From Aequorivita sp. H23M31 (lineage in GTDB: Bacteria; Bacteroidota; Bacteroidia; Flavobacteriales; Flavobacteriaceae): 64,000 nt of DNA. Position 1 is the stretch's first letter; each line of letters begins with the position of its first letter. The notes beneath the pieces were generated by a model. That model was given only the letters and a program-made list of their open reading frames with translations, did no database searches and was not told where the DNA came from. Position numbers and translations under genes: made by a program. Positions 26,272 through 34,300 of the stretch are shown here, piece after piece. The DNA lies in assembly GCF_004022485.1 (NCBI RefSeq), contig NZ_CP034951.1, positions 2,170,001 to 2,234,000 on the forward strand. The letters are read 5' to 3'.

Positions 26272-26538
26272 TGAATAGTGGCTTTACTTTTCCATTAATG
26301 TCGTCCTCCACAAGATTATAATTGATCTTAAAAGCAAATAGATCCTTTGGCGCGCCACTTTGGTACAGGCTGCCCACATCATTGATATCCGTGAGCCAGC
26401 CCCTGCTGTTGTACTTGTAGTCCACCTTTTGCAGTGCCGAGGAACCTGACAGATCCGCACCGCCAACCTTTTTCTGGGATAACTGGCCCAAAATATTGTA
26501 TCCGTTGTTGGAAAGCAGCTGGGCGGGAGCGGAGCCGT
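26174..26538 (-). pseudogene. Damaged rhs core fragment upstream of tip4 copy B
   Basis: Rhs core is readable in pieces on the minus strand. First comes PAQLLSNNGYNILGQLSQ to FKINYNLVEDDINGKVKPLF in one frame. An internal deletion then joins this to LGNIRLSYSDTDGDGSIE in another frame, followed by a one-base deletion before NYYPFG. Compared with the full-length Rhs at 31306-34914, roughly 250 residues of YD repeats between FNGN and GNIRLSY are missing. It begins within a few bases of the imm3 stop codon, and here there is no XRE relic. Confidence 0.8.
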
Positions 26539-26539
26539 A

Positions 26540-26782
26540 CTAATGGGGGGGCTTAAAGCAATTACTTTTATTCATATCAGAGTCAAAGGAGCAATTAATC
26601 CTCAAATCATCTTCTACAACAGTAACAACATTTATAGTTCCCTTTTCATCATTTATAAATTCAACCTCATAAGCTATTGGCGTAAACTCATTATAAACCA
26701 TAACTATCGTTCCTAAAGTATCAATTGGTATATCTTCCGATATTTCCTTTTTTGATTTTACCACATCATATAATTTAAACAT
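26540..26782 (-). CDS. DUF4926 protein, probable immunity protein of the DUF6883 tip (imm3)
   Basis: This 80-residue protein is a small SH3-like beta fold. The DUF4926 pattern is LYDVVKSKKEI...IDTLGTIVMVY...YEVEFINDEKG...VVEDDLRI. It starts 9 bp after the stop codon of the Rhs fragment that ends in a DUF6883-like domain. From memory, free-standing DUF6883 and DUF4926 genes are often neighbours in other bacteria, which supports a toxin-immunity or toxin-antitoxin pair. It has no signal peptide, so it should act in the cytoplasm. Confidence 0.75.
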   Translation of the reverse strand: MFKLYDVVKSKKEISEDIPIDTLGTIVMVYNEFTPIAYEVEFINDEKGTINVVTVVEDDLRINCSFDSDMNKSNCFKPPH

Positions 26783-26791
26783 AAAATTGTT

Positions 26792-28069
26792 TTATTTTGC
26801 TGGATATCCTGTTACTAACTTTACTAATCCATCTTTATTTTTAATCCATCCAAAAGTAACGTCAACAACTCTTCCATTAGCCCCTTTGATAGCTATATTT
26901 TGAGAATATTTGGTTCCATATTTTGTTACTTCTGTTGCAATCGCTTTTTTATTATTAAATACGATTTGCTTCGCTAAATCATCAGCATTATTTATTGTAA
27001 AACCTAATGCATCTTTAAAAAACTCTGCTTTTGAGCTTCCAGTTGTGTGGTCAAAATTCAATAAATAACGAGCCAGTTTATCTTTAACACTTGCACTCAT
27101 TGCTGAACTAAAAACACTTTTAAACTTTACAAGTTTGTAAACATAAATACCTCCTTGTAGAACTTTTGCAACAGCCCATTCTCCTACTACAAATAAAACC
27201 ACTTGTCCTGCAGCTTCAGCTTTTTCTCTCTCGTTTTGAGCGATATCCTCATCTGTAGGATTATATGGGTCGTTTCCATTCAAATATGCGGTTTTTGATG
27301 GACCATTGTATGCCATTGCATAAAACTCCCCAGCATTCATTTCCCTTACAGCTTTCTTTTTCGCACATGGTGGTTTTACTGGACACCCACATTGACAATT
27401 ACCTTGATTATCGAAAGTTGCTGAACCATTTTCAGGGGTTTGATTCCAAGCATCATTAATTAAGTCTATAGGTGATTCAGAATCTGCTCCACTCGGGTCT
27501 GCGAAAAACACTGGATTATTATCAAATGCCGTATATGTAGAAAAATCATGATGAGTAACTGGGTCGATGCTTGTAAATCTAGCAATAGCTGGGTCATATT
27601 GCCTAAAATCCATTTCATAAAGATTTAGCCCCAAAGCTTCCTCGTGCTCGATACCATTAAATTTGAACTTGCGCGCAACGCTGTTCCCGCTGGGCGATAC
27701 ATCTGTATTATACCCTTTGTGTTCAAGCCCAAAAGGATAATAATTATTCTCCTGAACAATTTCAGTAGCTGCATTAATAGTCCCATCTCCATCGATGTCC
27801 GAGTAAGACAACCGTATATTCCCCAAGTGGTCCTTATATTGAAACACATACTGGAACGAATAATAATTCCCTACCGGAATGACCTTTACGTACCCTTCGG
27901 AATGCGGGAAAAAGTCCAGTTTCTCGTTCAAATATATAAAACCGTCCAAATAATCGGTGGTACTTATCTCACTGCGGTCACGTACTTCTTTTCTAAGTTT
28001 AACTCCCAAGACATCCCGCCAAAAAAGGCGGGCAGGCATAAATGTAATCAATCTCCCCGCCATTTTCAA
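26792..28069 (-). CDS. Displaced Rhs C-terminal fragment with DUF6883-like toxin tip (tip3)
   Basis: This is a 425-residue frame. Residues 1-25 are palindromic insert and out-of-frame rhs. From about GVKLRKEVRD on it is rhs core (YLDGFIYLNEKLDFFPH, LGNIRLSYSDIDGDG, NNYYPFGLEHKGYN) closing with NNPVFFADPSGADSES. The tip has a Cys-rich linker (CQCGCPVKPPC), a hydrophobic helix (VVLFVVGEWAVAKVL) and a C-terminal domain of about 95 residues. That domain carries KLARYLLNFDHTTGSSKAEF, FKDALGFTI, YGTKYSQNIAIKGANGR and a final LVTGYPAK. This is the DUF6883 pattern as I remember it. The immunity candidate follows by 9 bp. The upstream rhs is broken, so the fragment is probably a silent spare tip. Confidence 0.8.
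   Translation of the reverse strand: MKMAGRLITFMPARLFWRDVLGVKLRKEVRDRSEISTTDYLDGFIYLNEKLDFFPHSEGYVKVIPVGNYYSFQYVFQYKDHLGNIRLSYSDIDGDGTINAATEIVQENNYYPFGLEHKGYNTDVSPSGNSVARKFKFNGIEHEEALGLNLYEMDFRQYDPAIARFTSIDPVTHHDFSTYTAFDNNPVFFADPSGADSESPIDLINDAWNQTPENGSATFDNQGNCQCGCPVKPPCAKKKAVREMNAGEFYAMAYNGPSKTAYLNGNDPYNPTDEDIAQNEREKAEAAGQVVLFVVGEWAVAKVLQGGIYVYKLVKFKSVFSSAMSASVKDKLARYLLNFDHTTGSSKAEFFKDALGFTINNADDLAKQIVFNNKKAIATEVTKYGTKYSQNIAIKGANGRVVDVTFGWIKNKDGLVKLVTGYPAK
28011..28037. repeat. Palindromic insert in rhs core (CCCGCC-A6-GGCGGG)
   Basis: The sequence ACATCCCGCC-aaaaaa-GGCGGGCAGGC replaces rhs codons between YIY and LGVKLRK. The same insert, with an A4 loop, sits at the homologous codon at 30265-30290. 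It shifts the frame. Confidence 0.75.
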
Positions 28070-28420
28070 AAAGAATCTTAACGGGAAGGTTCAGGTGCCT
28101 GCCTGCCGGAAACCTGCCTGACAGAGGCACGCCAGGCAGGGTTATATACTATTTCCTTTATTTCCTTGTCCTTATCCGCAATTAGGTTGCCGTAGTTGTC
28201 GTATTTAAAGTCCGGGTCGCGCACATCAGGGTTTCGGTCGTTGTAGCCATCGGGATGGCGCTCTTGGTCTACCACATTCTGCAACTGGTTGCCCTTGTCG
28301 CATGTGTATACCAGATCGTCAATTGCGATTGGAGGATCGGCGGCATCTACCTGGCCGTTGCGGTGTAGGGTGAGCAGATTGCCGTTGCTGTCGTAACTGT
28401 AATTTGCGCTGTAGGAATCG
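28070..28420 (-). pseudogene. Frameshifted rhs core fragment upstream of tip3
   Basis: The minus strand reads rhs YD-repeat core: DAADPPIAIDDLVYTCDKGN, QLQNVVDQERHPDGYNDRNP and FKYDNYGNLIADKDKEIKE. It is closely matched by 30350-30554 and by 32640-32850 of the full-length gene. Rhs homology starts near 28420 without a start codon. A 43-bp palindromic insert at 28098-28140 throws the frame into a stop, so it is cut off from tip3. Confidence 0.85.
28098..28140. repeat. 43-bp palindromic REP-like insert in rhs core
   Basis: Alignment with 30330-30360 shows 43 extra bases exactly between CAGGTG and GTTATAT. The insert is built of CCTGCC/GGCAGG units (CCTGCCTGCCGG at one end, GCCAGGCAGG at the other) and can fold on itself. 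Its length is not a multiple of three, so it breaks the reading frame. Confidence 0.8.
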
Positions 28421-28549
28421 GCTGAAGAGACCGACAGCTAGCGCTAGGATAAAGTAGGGGCACGGGCGGGACGCCCGCGCCAGCAGGGGGTCTATCATTT
28501 CGAGCCACGTTTTTATAAGGTAGAACCGTTCTTTTGCCCGATACTCCCA
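28421..28549. other. Non-coding junction DNA with a small GC hairpin
   Basis: Between the start of rhs homology and the XRE relic lies about 130 bp with no clear gene. It contains the hairpin CGGGCG-gga-CGCCCG (28463-28477). It could be the remains of the deleted element body. Confidence 0.5.
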
Positions 28550-28687
28550 AAAAAAGATAGCCTAAAAGTCAAGAAAGCTAGCTTGCCAGCTCTAACACTA
28601 CTGCAAAGAAAAGAGCTGATGGTCGACACAATGCTGACCAACCGAAGATTCAAGGACTTCTTCAATAAGAACGTGGCGGCGTTGTAA
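28550..28687 (+). pseudogene. Relic of an XRE regulator C-terminus (same type as 16723-17088)
   Basis: The plus-strand frame ends MLTNRRFKDFFNKNVAAL-stop at 28687. The intact regulator ends MLTSKKFKDFFNKNVASL. The preceding ~25 codons (KKASLPALTLLQRKEL) fit the helical linker, but the HTH is gone. It stops 15 bases from the stop of the convergent immunity gene, as in the intact element. Confidence 0.8.
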
Positions 28688-28702
28688 AACAATAATTACA
28701 TT

Positions 28703-29161
28703 CTACTCCGCTTTGTAAGTTTCAGCCCTGATATTTTTATTATGTAAAATCTTCCCATCACATTTTTTATTATAAATTAAACTATCTGGAACATTGATAT
28801 TTAATTTATTAAAAATATACTTGCCACTTAAATTATAACTATCATATACAAATACTGGATATTTATTCTTGTAAACAAAAAAGCCTTTTAATTCTTTATT
28901 ATTTACATTTTTATATTGGGTATAATATAAATTTTGTCTAATTTTCAAAATATCCATATCTGTAGAATCTTTGAAAAAAACAGCCTCGTAGTAAGGATAA
29001 ACGCAGTTGATTAAAGTTCTATTCCCTAAACTGTCTACTTCATAAAATAAACTAATAGGATACTTTTCGATATAACTATCTAAGCTGTTTTTAAAAAACT
29101 GTTCTTCTTTATTCGTGCAACTGAATAAAAACAATGTAATAAGTGCTATTGTAATTCTCAA
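28703..29161 (-). CDS. Lipoprotein, probable immunity protein of the JAB-like tip (imm2)
   Basis: This 152-residue protein has a lipoprotein signal (MRITIALITLFLFSCTNKEE, cysteine at about 15), so it should be anchored in the envelope and face the periplasm. The rest is a small globular domain rich in Tyr, Asn and Lys. I do not recognise the family. Its ATG overlaps the stop of the upstream tip by 4 bp, which gives tight coupling. A periplasmic immunity protein would imply that the JAB-like tip acts outside the cytoplasm or is neutralised on entry. Confidence 0.7.
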   Translation of the reverse strand: MRITIALITLFLFSCTNKEEQFFKNSLDSYIEKYPISLFYEVDSLGNRTLINCVYPYYEAVFFKDSTDMDILKIRQNLYYTQYKNVNNKELKGFFVYKNKYPVFVYDSYNLSGKYIFNKLNINVPDSLIYNKKCDGKILHNKNIRAETYKAE

Positions 29162-30264
29162 AATCTTATTCTTTTAACGTTGGCGCTCTCTCTACCATAA
29201 CGGTCAATACCCCAGGTTTTGTTATCGCTCGGAAAATAAATTTGATATGATTTATATCCTAAATTATTCAAATAATGTGGGCCAACTGACGAATCACCAT
29301 AAACTGACTCTAATCTGTTTTGATATCCATTTTCTCCCGGGTGTGAGTGTATGGAATATAAACCTTGTCCCATAGACCTTGGTAAAGAAGGGGAAGAAGA
29401 CAACCCAAATTGACCATCTAAACCGCCAAGTCCTAAGGTGCCAATCTGATAGTTAAAATTGCCGTTTTTATCATTAAAACCTATAAGTCCCCATTCAACT
29501 TTTGAATTTTTCGCAGCAAAATCATATATCCTATTTACCTCGTTTTTCTCACTCCCATCTGCATAAGCTATATATTCATTAGCAGTAAATGTAGATCCCC
29601 CTATTTCCGATGTTCCATATTGTTTAGTTTTCACACTATGTGCCAAATCACTTACTATACTGCTTCCATCATCACGAACATTTGACTCTACATAATCACC
29701 ATTTTTATCAACACCGTATTTAGAATCCATTTTATACAACCTGTCTACTTCATTGCCTTGCTCATCATAATATTTTTGGTCATCAATGTGCCTAATATTA
29801 CCATTATCATCAATACCATAAGTATCTTCTAACATTCCTGTGGGGTCAATGTATCGAATTGGATTATTAAAAAATGCCCTGTATGGTGTCCAGTCCGGTG
29901 CCTTCTCCGCCAACGGGTCAACGGAAGTAAATCTACCTATCGCGGGGTCATATTGCCTAAAATCCATCTCATAGATCTCAAGTCCAAAGGGATAATAATT
30001 ATGCTCCTCAATTATTTCGGCCCTTGGCTCGATACTGCCATCTCCGTCGGTATCGGAATAGGACAGCCTAATGTTCCCCAAGTGGTCCTTGTACTGAAAC
30101 ACATACTGGAACGAATAATAATTCCCTCCCGGAATGACCTTTACGTACCCTTCGGAATGCGGGAAAAAGTCCAGTTTCTCGTTCAAATATATAAAACCGT
30201 CCAAATAATCGGTGGTAGTTATCTCACTGCGGTCACGTACTTCTTTTCTAAGTTTAACTCCCAA
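29158..30264 (-). CDS. Displaced Rhs C-terminal fragment with JAB-like peptidase tip (tip2)
   Basis: This is a 368-residue frame starting at a TTG (30264) created next to a palindromic insert. Residues 1 to about 150 are rhs core tail (LRKEVRDRSEITTTDYLDGF, LGNIRLSYSDTDGDG, YEMDFRQYDPAIGRF, NNPIRYIDPTG). The tip ends in a JAMM-type metal site: SIHSHPG near residue 305, followed by a conserved-looking SVYGDSS. This fits the JAB-like toxin family, a putative isopeptidase or protease. Compared with other cores, about 33 residues between FGLE and IYEMD are missing in frame. It has no signal peptide or shell, so it is probably a silent spare tip. Confidence 0.82.
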   Translation of the reverse strand: MGVKLRKEVRDRSEITTTDYLDGFIYLNEKLDFFPHSEGYVKVIPGGNYYSFQYVFQYKDHLGNIRLSYSDTDGDGSIEPRAEIIEEHNYYPFGLEIYEMDFRQYDPAIGRFTSVDPLAEKAPDWTPYRAFFNNPIRYIDPTGMLEDTYGIDDNGNIRHIDDQKYYDEQGNEVDRLYKMDSKYGVDKNGDYVESNVRDDGSSIVSDLAHSVKTKQYGTSEIGGSTFTANEYIAYADGSEKNEVNRIYDFAAKNSKVEWGLIGFNDKNGNFNYQIGTLGLGGLDGQFGLSSSPSLPRSMGQGLYSIHSHPGENGYQNRLESVYGDSSVGPHYLNNLGYKSYQIYFPSDNKTWGIDRYGRESANVKRIRF

Positions 30265-30290
30265 GGCATCCCGCCAAAAGGCGGGCAGGC
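30265..30290. repeat. Palindromic insert in rhs core (CCCGCC-A4-GGCGGG)
   Basis: GGCATCCCGCC-aaaa-GGCGGGCAGGC at the same rhs codon as the insert at 28011-28037. It separates the upstream rhs frame (ending in CPPFGGMPWEL) from the tip2 frame. Confidence 0.75.
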
Positions 30291-30554
30291 ATAAATGTAA
30301 TCAATCTCCCCGCCATTTTCAAAAATGATCTTTACAGGAAGGTTCAGGTGGTTATATACTATTTCCTTTATCTCCTTGTCCCTATCCGCAATTAAGTTGC
30401 CGTAGTTGTCGTATTTAAAGTCCGGGTCGCGCACATCAGGGTTTCGGTCGTTGTAGCCATCGGGATGGCGCTCTTGGTCTACCACATTCTGCAACTGGTT
30501 GCCCTTGTCGTATGTGTATACCAGATCGTCAATTGCGATTGGAGGATCGGCGGC
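30265..30554 (-). pseudogene. Frameshifted rhs core fragment upstream of tip2
   Basis: Minus-strand YD-repeat core (QLQNVVDQERHPDGYNDRNP, YGNLIADRDKEIKEIVYNHL, IFENGGEIDYIYA) runs from 30554, where rhs homology stops abruptly against an XRE relic. The palindromic insert ends the frame. No start codon or promoter belongs to it. Confidence 0.85.
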
Positions 30555-30555
30555 G

Positions 30556-30739
30556 TATCAACGCTTCTTTTGATAAAAAGACGTTACAGCGTTTTCAGGA
30601 GATAGAGAATATGGACCCCGACTTTAAAAAACACTTGTTCTCTATTATTGATTCCGTTATCAGGATTACAAAACACAACAGGCTTACGCATAAAAAAACC
30701 GCCTCGATGGGCGGTTGTTGGCTTAATTACAACTTTTAG
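30556..30739 (+). pseudogene. Relic of an XRE regulator C-terminus
   Basis: The plus-strand frame reads INASFDKKTLQRFQEIENMD, FKKHLFSIIDSVIRITKHNR and then runs through a terminator hairpin to a stop at 30739. This resembles the helical C-terminus of flavobacterial XRE regulators, with the HTH missing. It abuts rhs DNA directly (30554) and stops 5 bases from the stop of the convergent immunity gene. The arrangement is the same as at 28550 and 16723. Confidence 0.7.
30692..30718. terminator. Hairpin terminator at the XRE relic
   Basis: AACCGCC (30697-30703) pairs with GGCGGTT (30710-30716), preceded by seven A. It is equivalent to the terminator between XRE and imm4 in the intact unit. Confidence 0.65.
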
Positions 30740-30743
30740 AAAA

Positions 30744-31295
30744 CTAGTTACTTATATCCTTTGTGGGTTTACCGTTCATAAACAAAAAATCCCCAAATGT
30801 ATACCTCTTGTTCGTGCCGTTTTTCAAATCTATATCATAAATAGCTTCGTGGGCTGTATATCCAGAGAGATTTGATGTTTCCCCCAATTTCTTTAGATAA
30901 TCTATTTTTCCCTCTCTAAAATTATCTATGACGAACTTGTAATAATTGTCATCAGGATATTGATAATTTTCACTCACGGATAATTTCCTTGGATGTTCTT
31001 GACTGTTCTCAAAGTAGTAATATTTATCATTCTCAACATCATAAACAACACCTGAGAACTCTTTACTATTCCATTCAGGGTTAGGGGCATAGTGATAAAT
31101 GATATGTTTGGTATTTTGCAATTCATCCTTGAGTTCATTTAAGACCAATTTATGAGGACTTATAGATGAATTCATTACATAATCATCTTGTTTCTCCGAA
31201 GGATAGGTAGAGATTAACTCGGTATAAAACTTTGGAGCTTTACATCCAAAGCAGATTAAAATTGTCAAAGCTGGCAATAAAATTCTAGTTTTCAT
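30744..31295 (-). CDS. Lipoprotein, probable immunity protein of the full-length Rhs (imm1)
   Basis: This 183-residue protein has a lipoprotein signal (MKTRILLPALTILICFGCKA, cysteine at 18). It starts 10 bp after the stop of the metallopeptidase-tipped Rhs, the position of its immunity gene. The mature part is a soluble domain rich in Asp, Tyr and Lys (YHYAPNPEWNSKEFSGVVYD). I do not recognise it. Envelope location suggests the metallopeptidase tip attacks periplasmic or surface targets. An XRE relic converges on its stop. Confidence 0.7.
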   Translation of the reverse strand: MKTRILLPALTILICFGCKAPKFYTELISTYPSEKQDDYVMNSSISPHKLVLNELKDELQNTKHIIYHYAPNPEWNSKEFSGVVYDVENDKYYYFENSQEHPRKLSVSENYQYPDDNYYKFVIDNFREGKIDYLKKLGETSNLSGYTAHEAIYDIDLKNGTNKRYTFGDFLFMNGKPTKDISN

Positions 31296-31305
31296 ATAAA
31301 TAAAG

Positions 31306-34300
31306 TTATTGGCTACCAGCAGGTTTTATAGAGTTGACAGATTTCGCTTTTGGCCTTCTAACAAGGCTATTGAAAATTTCTAAGGTAGATTGCGTTGGAT
31401 TATACACCTTCCCAAAAGGATTTTTCGTCTTGGATTTTTGTATTAAACGAGACCTGTTGTCAGACGTACCACCTATATAGTGGGTTCTTAATTCTAGTCC
31501 TTGTTCGGCACGTAGCATATTCTCATACATTGATGCAAAAACCTCTGAATTTTTTATAGGGTCTTTCAAACCTATGTTAGGATCTGCTGGTATCCAAGTA
31601 TCACTTAAAGCACCTTTCCTTAATAGATTATTGCCCAATCCGTGAGCTAATTCGTGACCCAAAGTAATATGGAAGTTCTCGCTCAATTTTTCACTACCTC
31701 CTGTGGTTCTTATGCTTCCAGATTGGTTGGAAAAGGTATAAATATTTGTGCCATCAGTTACATTTTTACCTTTATGGTCTCCTTGAGATGTGTTTTCAAA
31801 TAAACTTACATTAACATCATCATTCTCAAATAAACCTAAAAACTGACTGCCAAAAGAATTAGGATCTCCTCCCGTTATTGCCTCCAAAGCACCTGCGATT
31901 TGACTAACATAACTACCTTCTTGGGCACTGTGCTTAATCCATTTTCCTTTCTCATTCTGCTTCTGTGTCTCACCATTCTCGTACCTATATTGAGTACCGT
32001 TTTCCCATATATAAATATAATCCCCATTTACATCTATAAATTTGACGGGATTGTTAGCTGTATATTGGTATGGATTCAAATCATAATAGGCCTCTGACAT
32101 CCTATCAACATTAAAATATCTAACAAGCCATTTATCATAATTCCTTGCACCATAGTCAATCCACTCAAGACCGAGCTCGTCCTGCTCTTCTTTTCCGTTA
32201 TACCCATAGGGGTGGTAAGTACCGTTAATGTTTGAGTTGTACCCTTTATGCTCTCCACCGAAAGGATAGTAGTTTTTCTCGTCGAGGATTTCGGTCGATG
32301 GGTCGATGGCCCCGTTCAAAGCAAGGTCCGAGTAGGACAGTCGTATGTTCCCCAAATGGTCCTTGTACTGGAAGACATATTGATAATCATAAGTGTCCCG
32401 ATCCACGCTTACCTGCACGTAGCCCTCTGGATGGTGGAAGAACTCCAATTTATCATTCTTATAAATAAAACCATCTAAGTATTCCGTTGTACTTGTTTCC
32501 CTGCCGTCATTCACTTCCTTTTTGAGCTTGTTCCCGGCGGCGTCGTAAATATATTCAATATTTCCATCGCTTCCAATACGGATTGTGGCGGGTAAGTTCA
32601 TATGGTTGTAGGTTATTTCCTTTATTTCCTTGTCCCTATCCGCAATTAAGTTGCCGTAGTTGTCGTATTTAAAGTCCGGGTCGCGCACATCAGGGTTTCG
32701 GTCGTTGTAGCCATCGGGATGGCGCTCTTGGTCTACCACATTCTGCAACTGGTTGCCCTTGTCGTATGTGTATACCAGATCGTCAATTGCGATTGGAGGA
32801 TCGGCGGCATCTACCTGGCCGTTGCGGTGTAGGGTGAGCAGGTTGCCGTTGCTGTCGTAACTGTAACTGGTGCTGTAGCTTTCAGCACGGGGAATGGACA
32901 AATCTGGGCGCTGGTAAAAAGCGGCAGTAATGCGGTTTAGCCCATCATAACTGTAGCCGTATCGCCGTTTTATATTGTCGTTGGAAGTTCGCCAGGAAGT
33001 CTCGGCTATATTGCCGTTGAACAAGGGCTTAACTGCACCGTTGATGTCATCTTCCACACTATCGTAGTTGATCTTAAAGGCAAAGAGGTCTTTGGGTTGC
33101 CCTGCTTGGCTCAGATTATCTACATTGTTAATATGGGTGAGCCATCCTCGGATATTGTATTTGTAATCCACCTTTTGCAAGGGCATAGCTCCGGTAAGAT
33201 CGCTGCCGCCTACTCTTTTTTGGGATAGTTGCCCCAAAACATTATAGCTATTTTTGGAAATTAACTGACTTGGAAAATTATTTATTGTATGAAAATGAGA
33301 TTCAGGTCTCCATTGGGGATTAAATGTAAACTCCTCCATGATTTTGTGTTCTGGCATCGATAGATCCCGTCGATGTTTTGTAATCGTTTTAACCGTATTT
33401 CCCACAAAATCAAATTTAGAATCAACGATGGTGTAACCCTTGTTCGGATAATCTTTTTGGACTCGAACAGGACGTGATTTAAAGGCATATAAAATATGTT
33501 CCATTTTTCCCTCTGTAGAATTTCGATCTGTTAAAATTCTATTCCAATTGCCCGTCGGCAGTCCTTTTGGCATTACCTTATTACCATAATCAACCGAACT
33601 CTCTCCATTACAAACGGAATATGGAATTGAGCGAGGGCCGTATTCCCAATCATAATCATCATAATAGTTTATCGTTAAAACGTGGTAGCCAGAAATAGGC
33701 TTTACTATACTAGTGTAAGAAAATGCCACTCCCCCAACTATTGTGGACGATGTACTCCTACCTTCATATAATTTGGGACCATGTTGATTCATAAGATTCT
33801 TGAGTGAAGTTATATTCACCTGCCCAGGCTGCCAAAGTGTATAAACTATCCTCCCAAATGCATCATACTTAGTTCTCAACCAGCCCTCGGCCCCATCTCC
33901 AAAAGGTGAGGTGACCGGTCCTGTTGCGATAACTTGGTCCAATTTATCATAGCCTATATATTCTTTTGTCTTGCCCGGTATTTTTTTAACCATTAGTCGG
34001 TTGCGTTGGTCGTAAACGTATTGATAACCTAAAACGTCCAAGAGTTCCTGATGGTTTCGGACTAAAGCATTATTTACTACAATCTGTTCCGATAATTTGG
34101 GTGGAAGAACAAAACTTAAGTTTCCAAATTGATCATAAACATAATAAGTATCCAACTGTAGATATTCAGGTTTTTGGCGAGGTGCATTTTTTATATAGCT
34201 TCGCTTTAAAATAGTTCTACCCTGTTTATCCTTAAATTCAGTTACTTCATTTTCTAAACTTGAACCATCCCAATTTTCATCTTTAATTGAATTTTTATAC

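Noticed and set aside
26067..26491. Short overlapping minus-strand frames as separate genes
   Set aside because: All are pieces of one rhs core in different frames, broken by a deletion and a one-base loss; annotated as one pseudogene.
30264..30264. TTG start of tip2 as proof of an expressed orphan toxin
   Set aside because: The TTG is created next to a palindromic insert, without a visible promoter. Expression cannot be claimed from sequence.
32232..32478. Plus-strand frames inside the full-length rhs gene
   Set aside because: They are shadows of the minus-strand YD-repeat coding sequence, which has a long, well-conserved frame.
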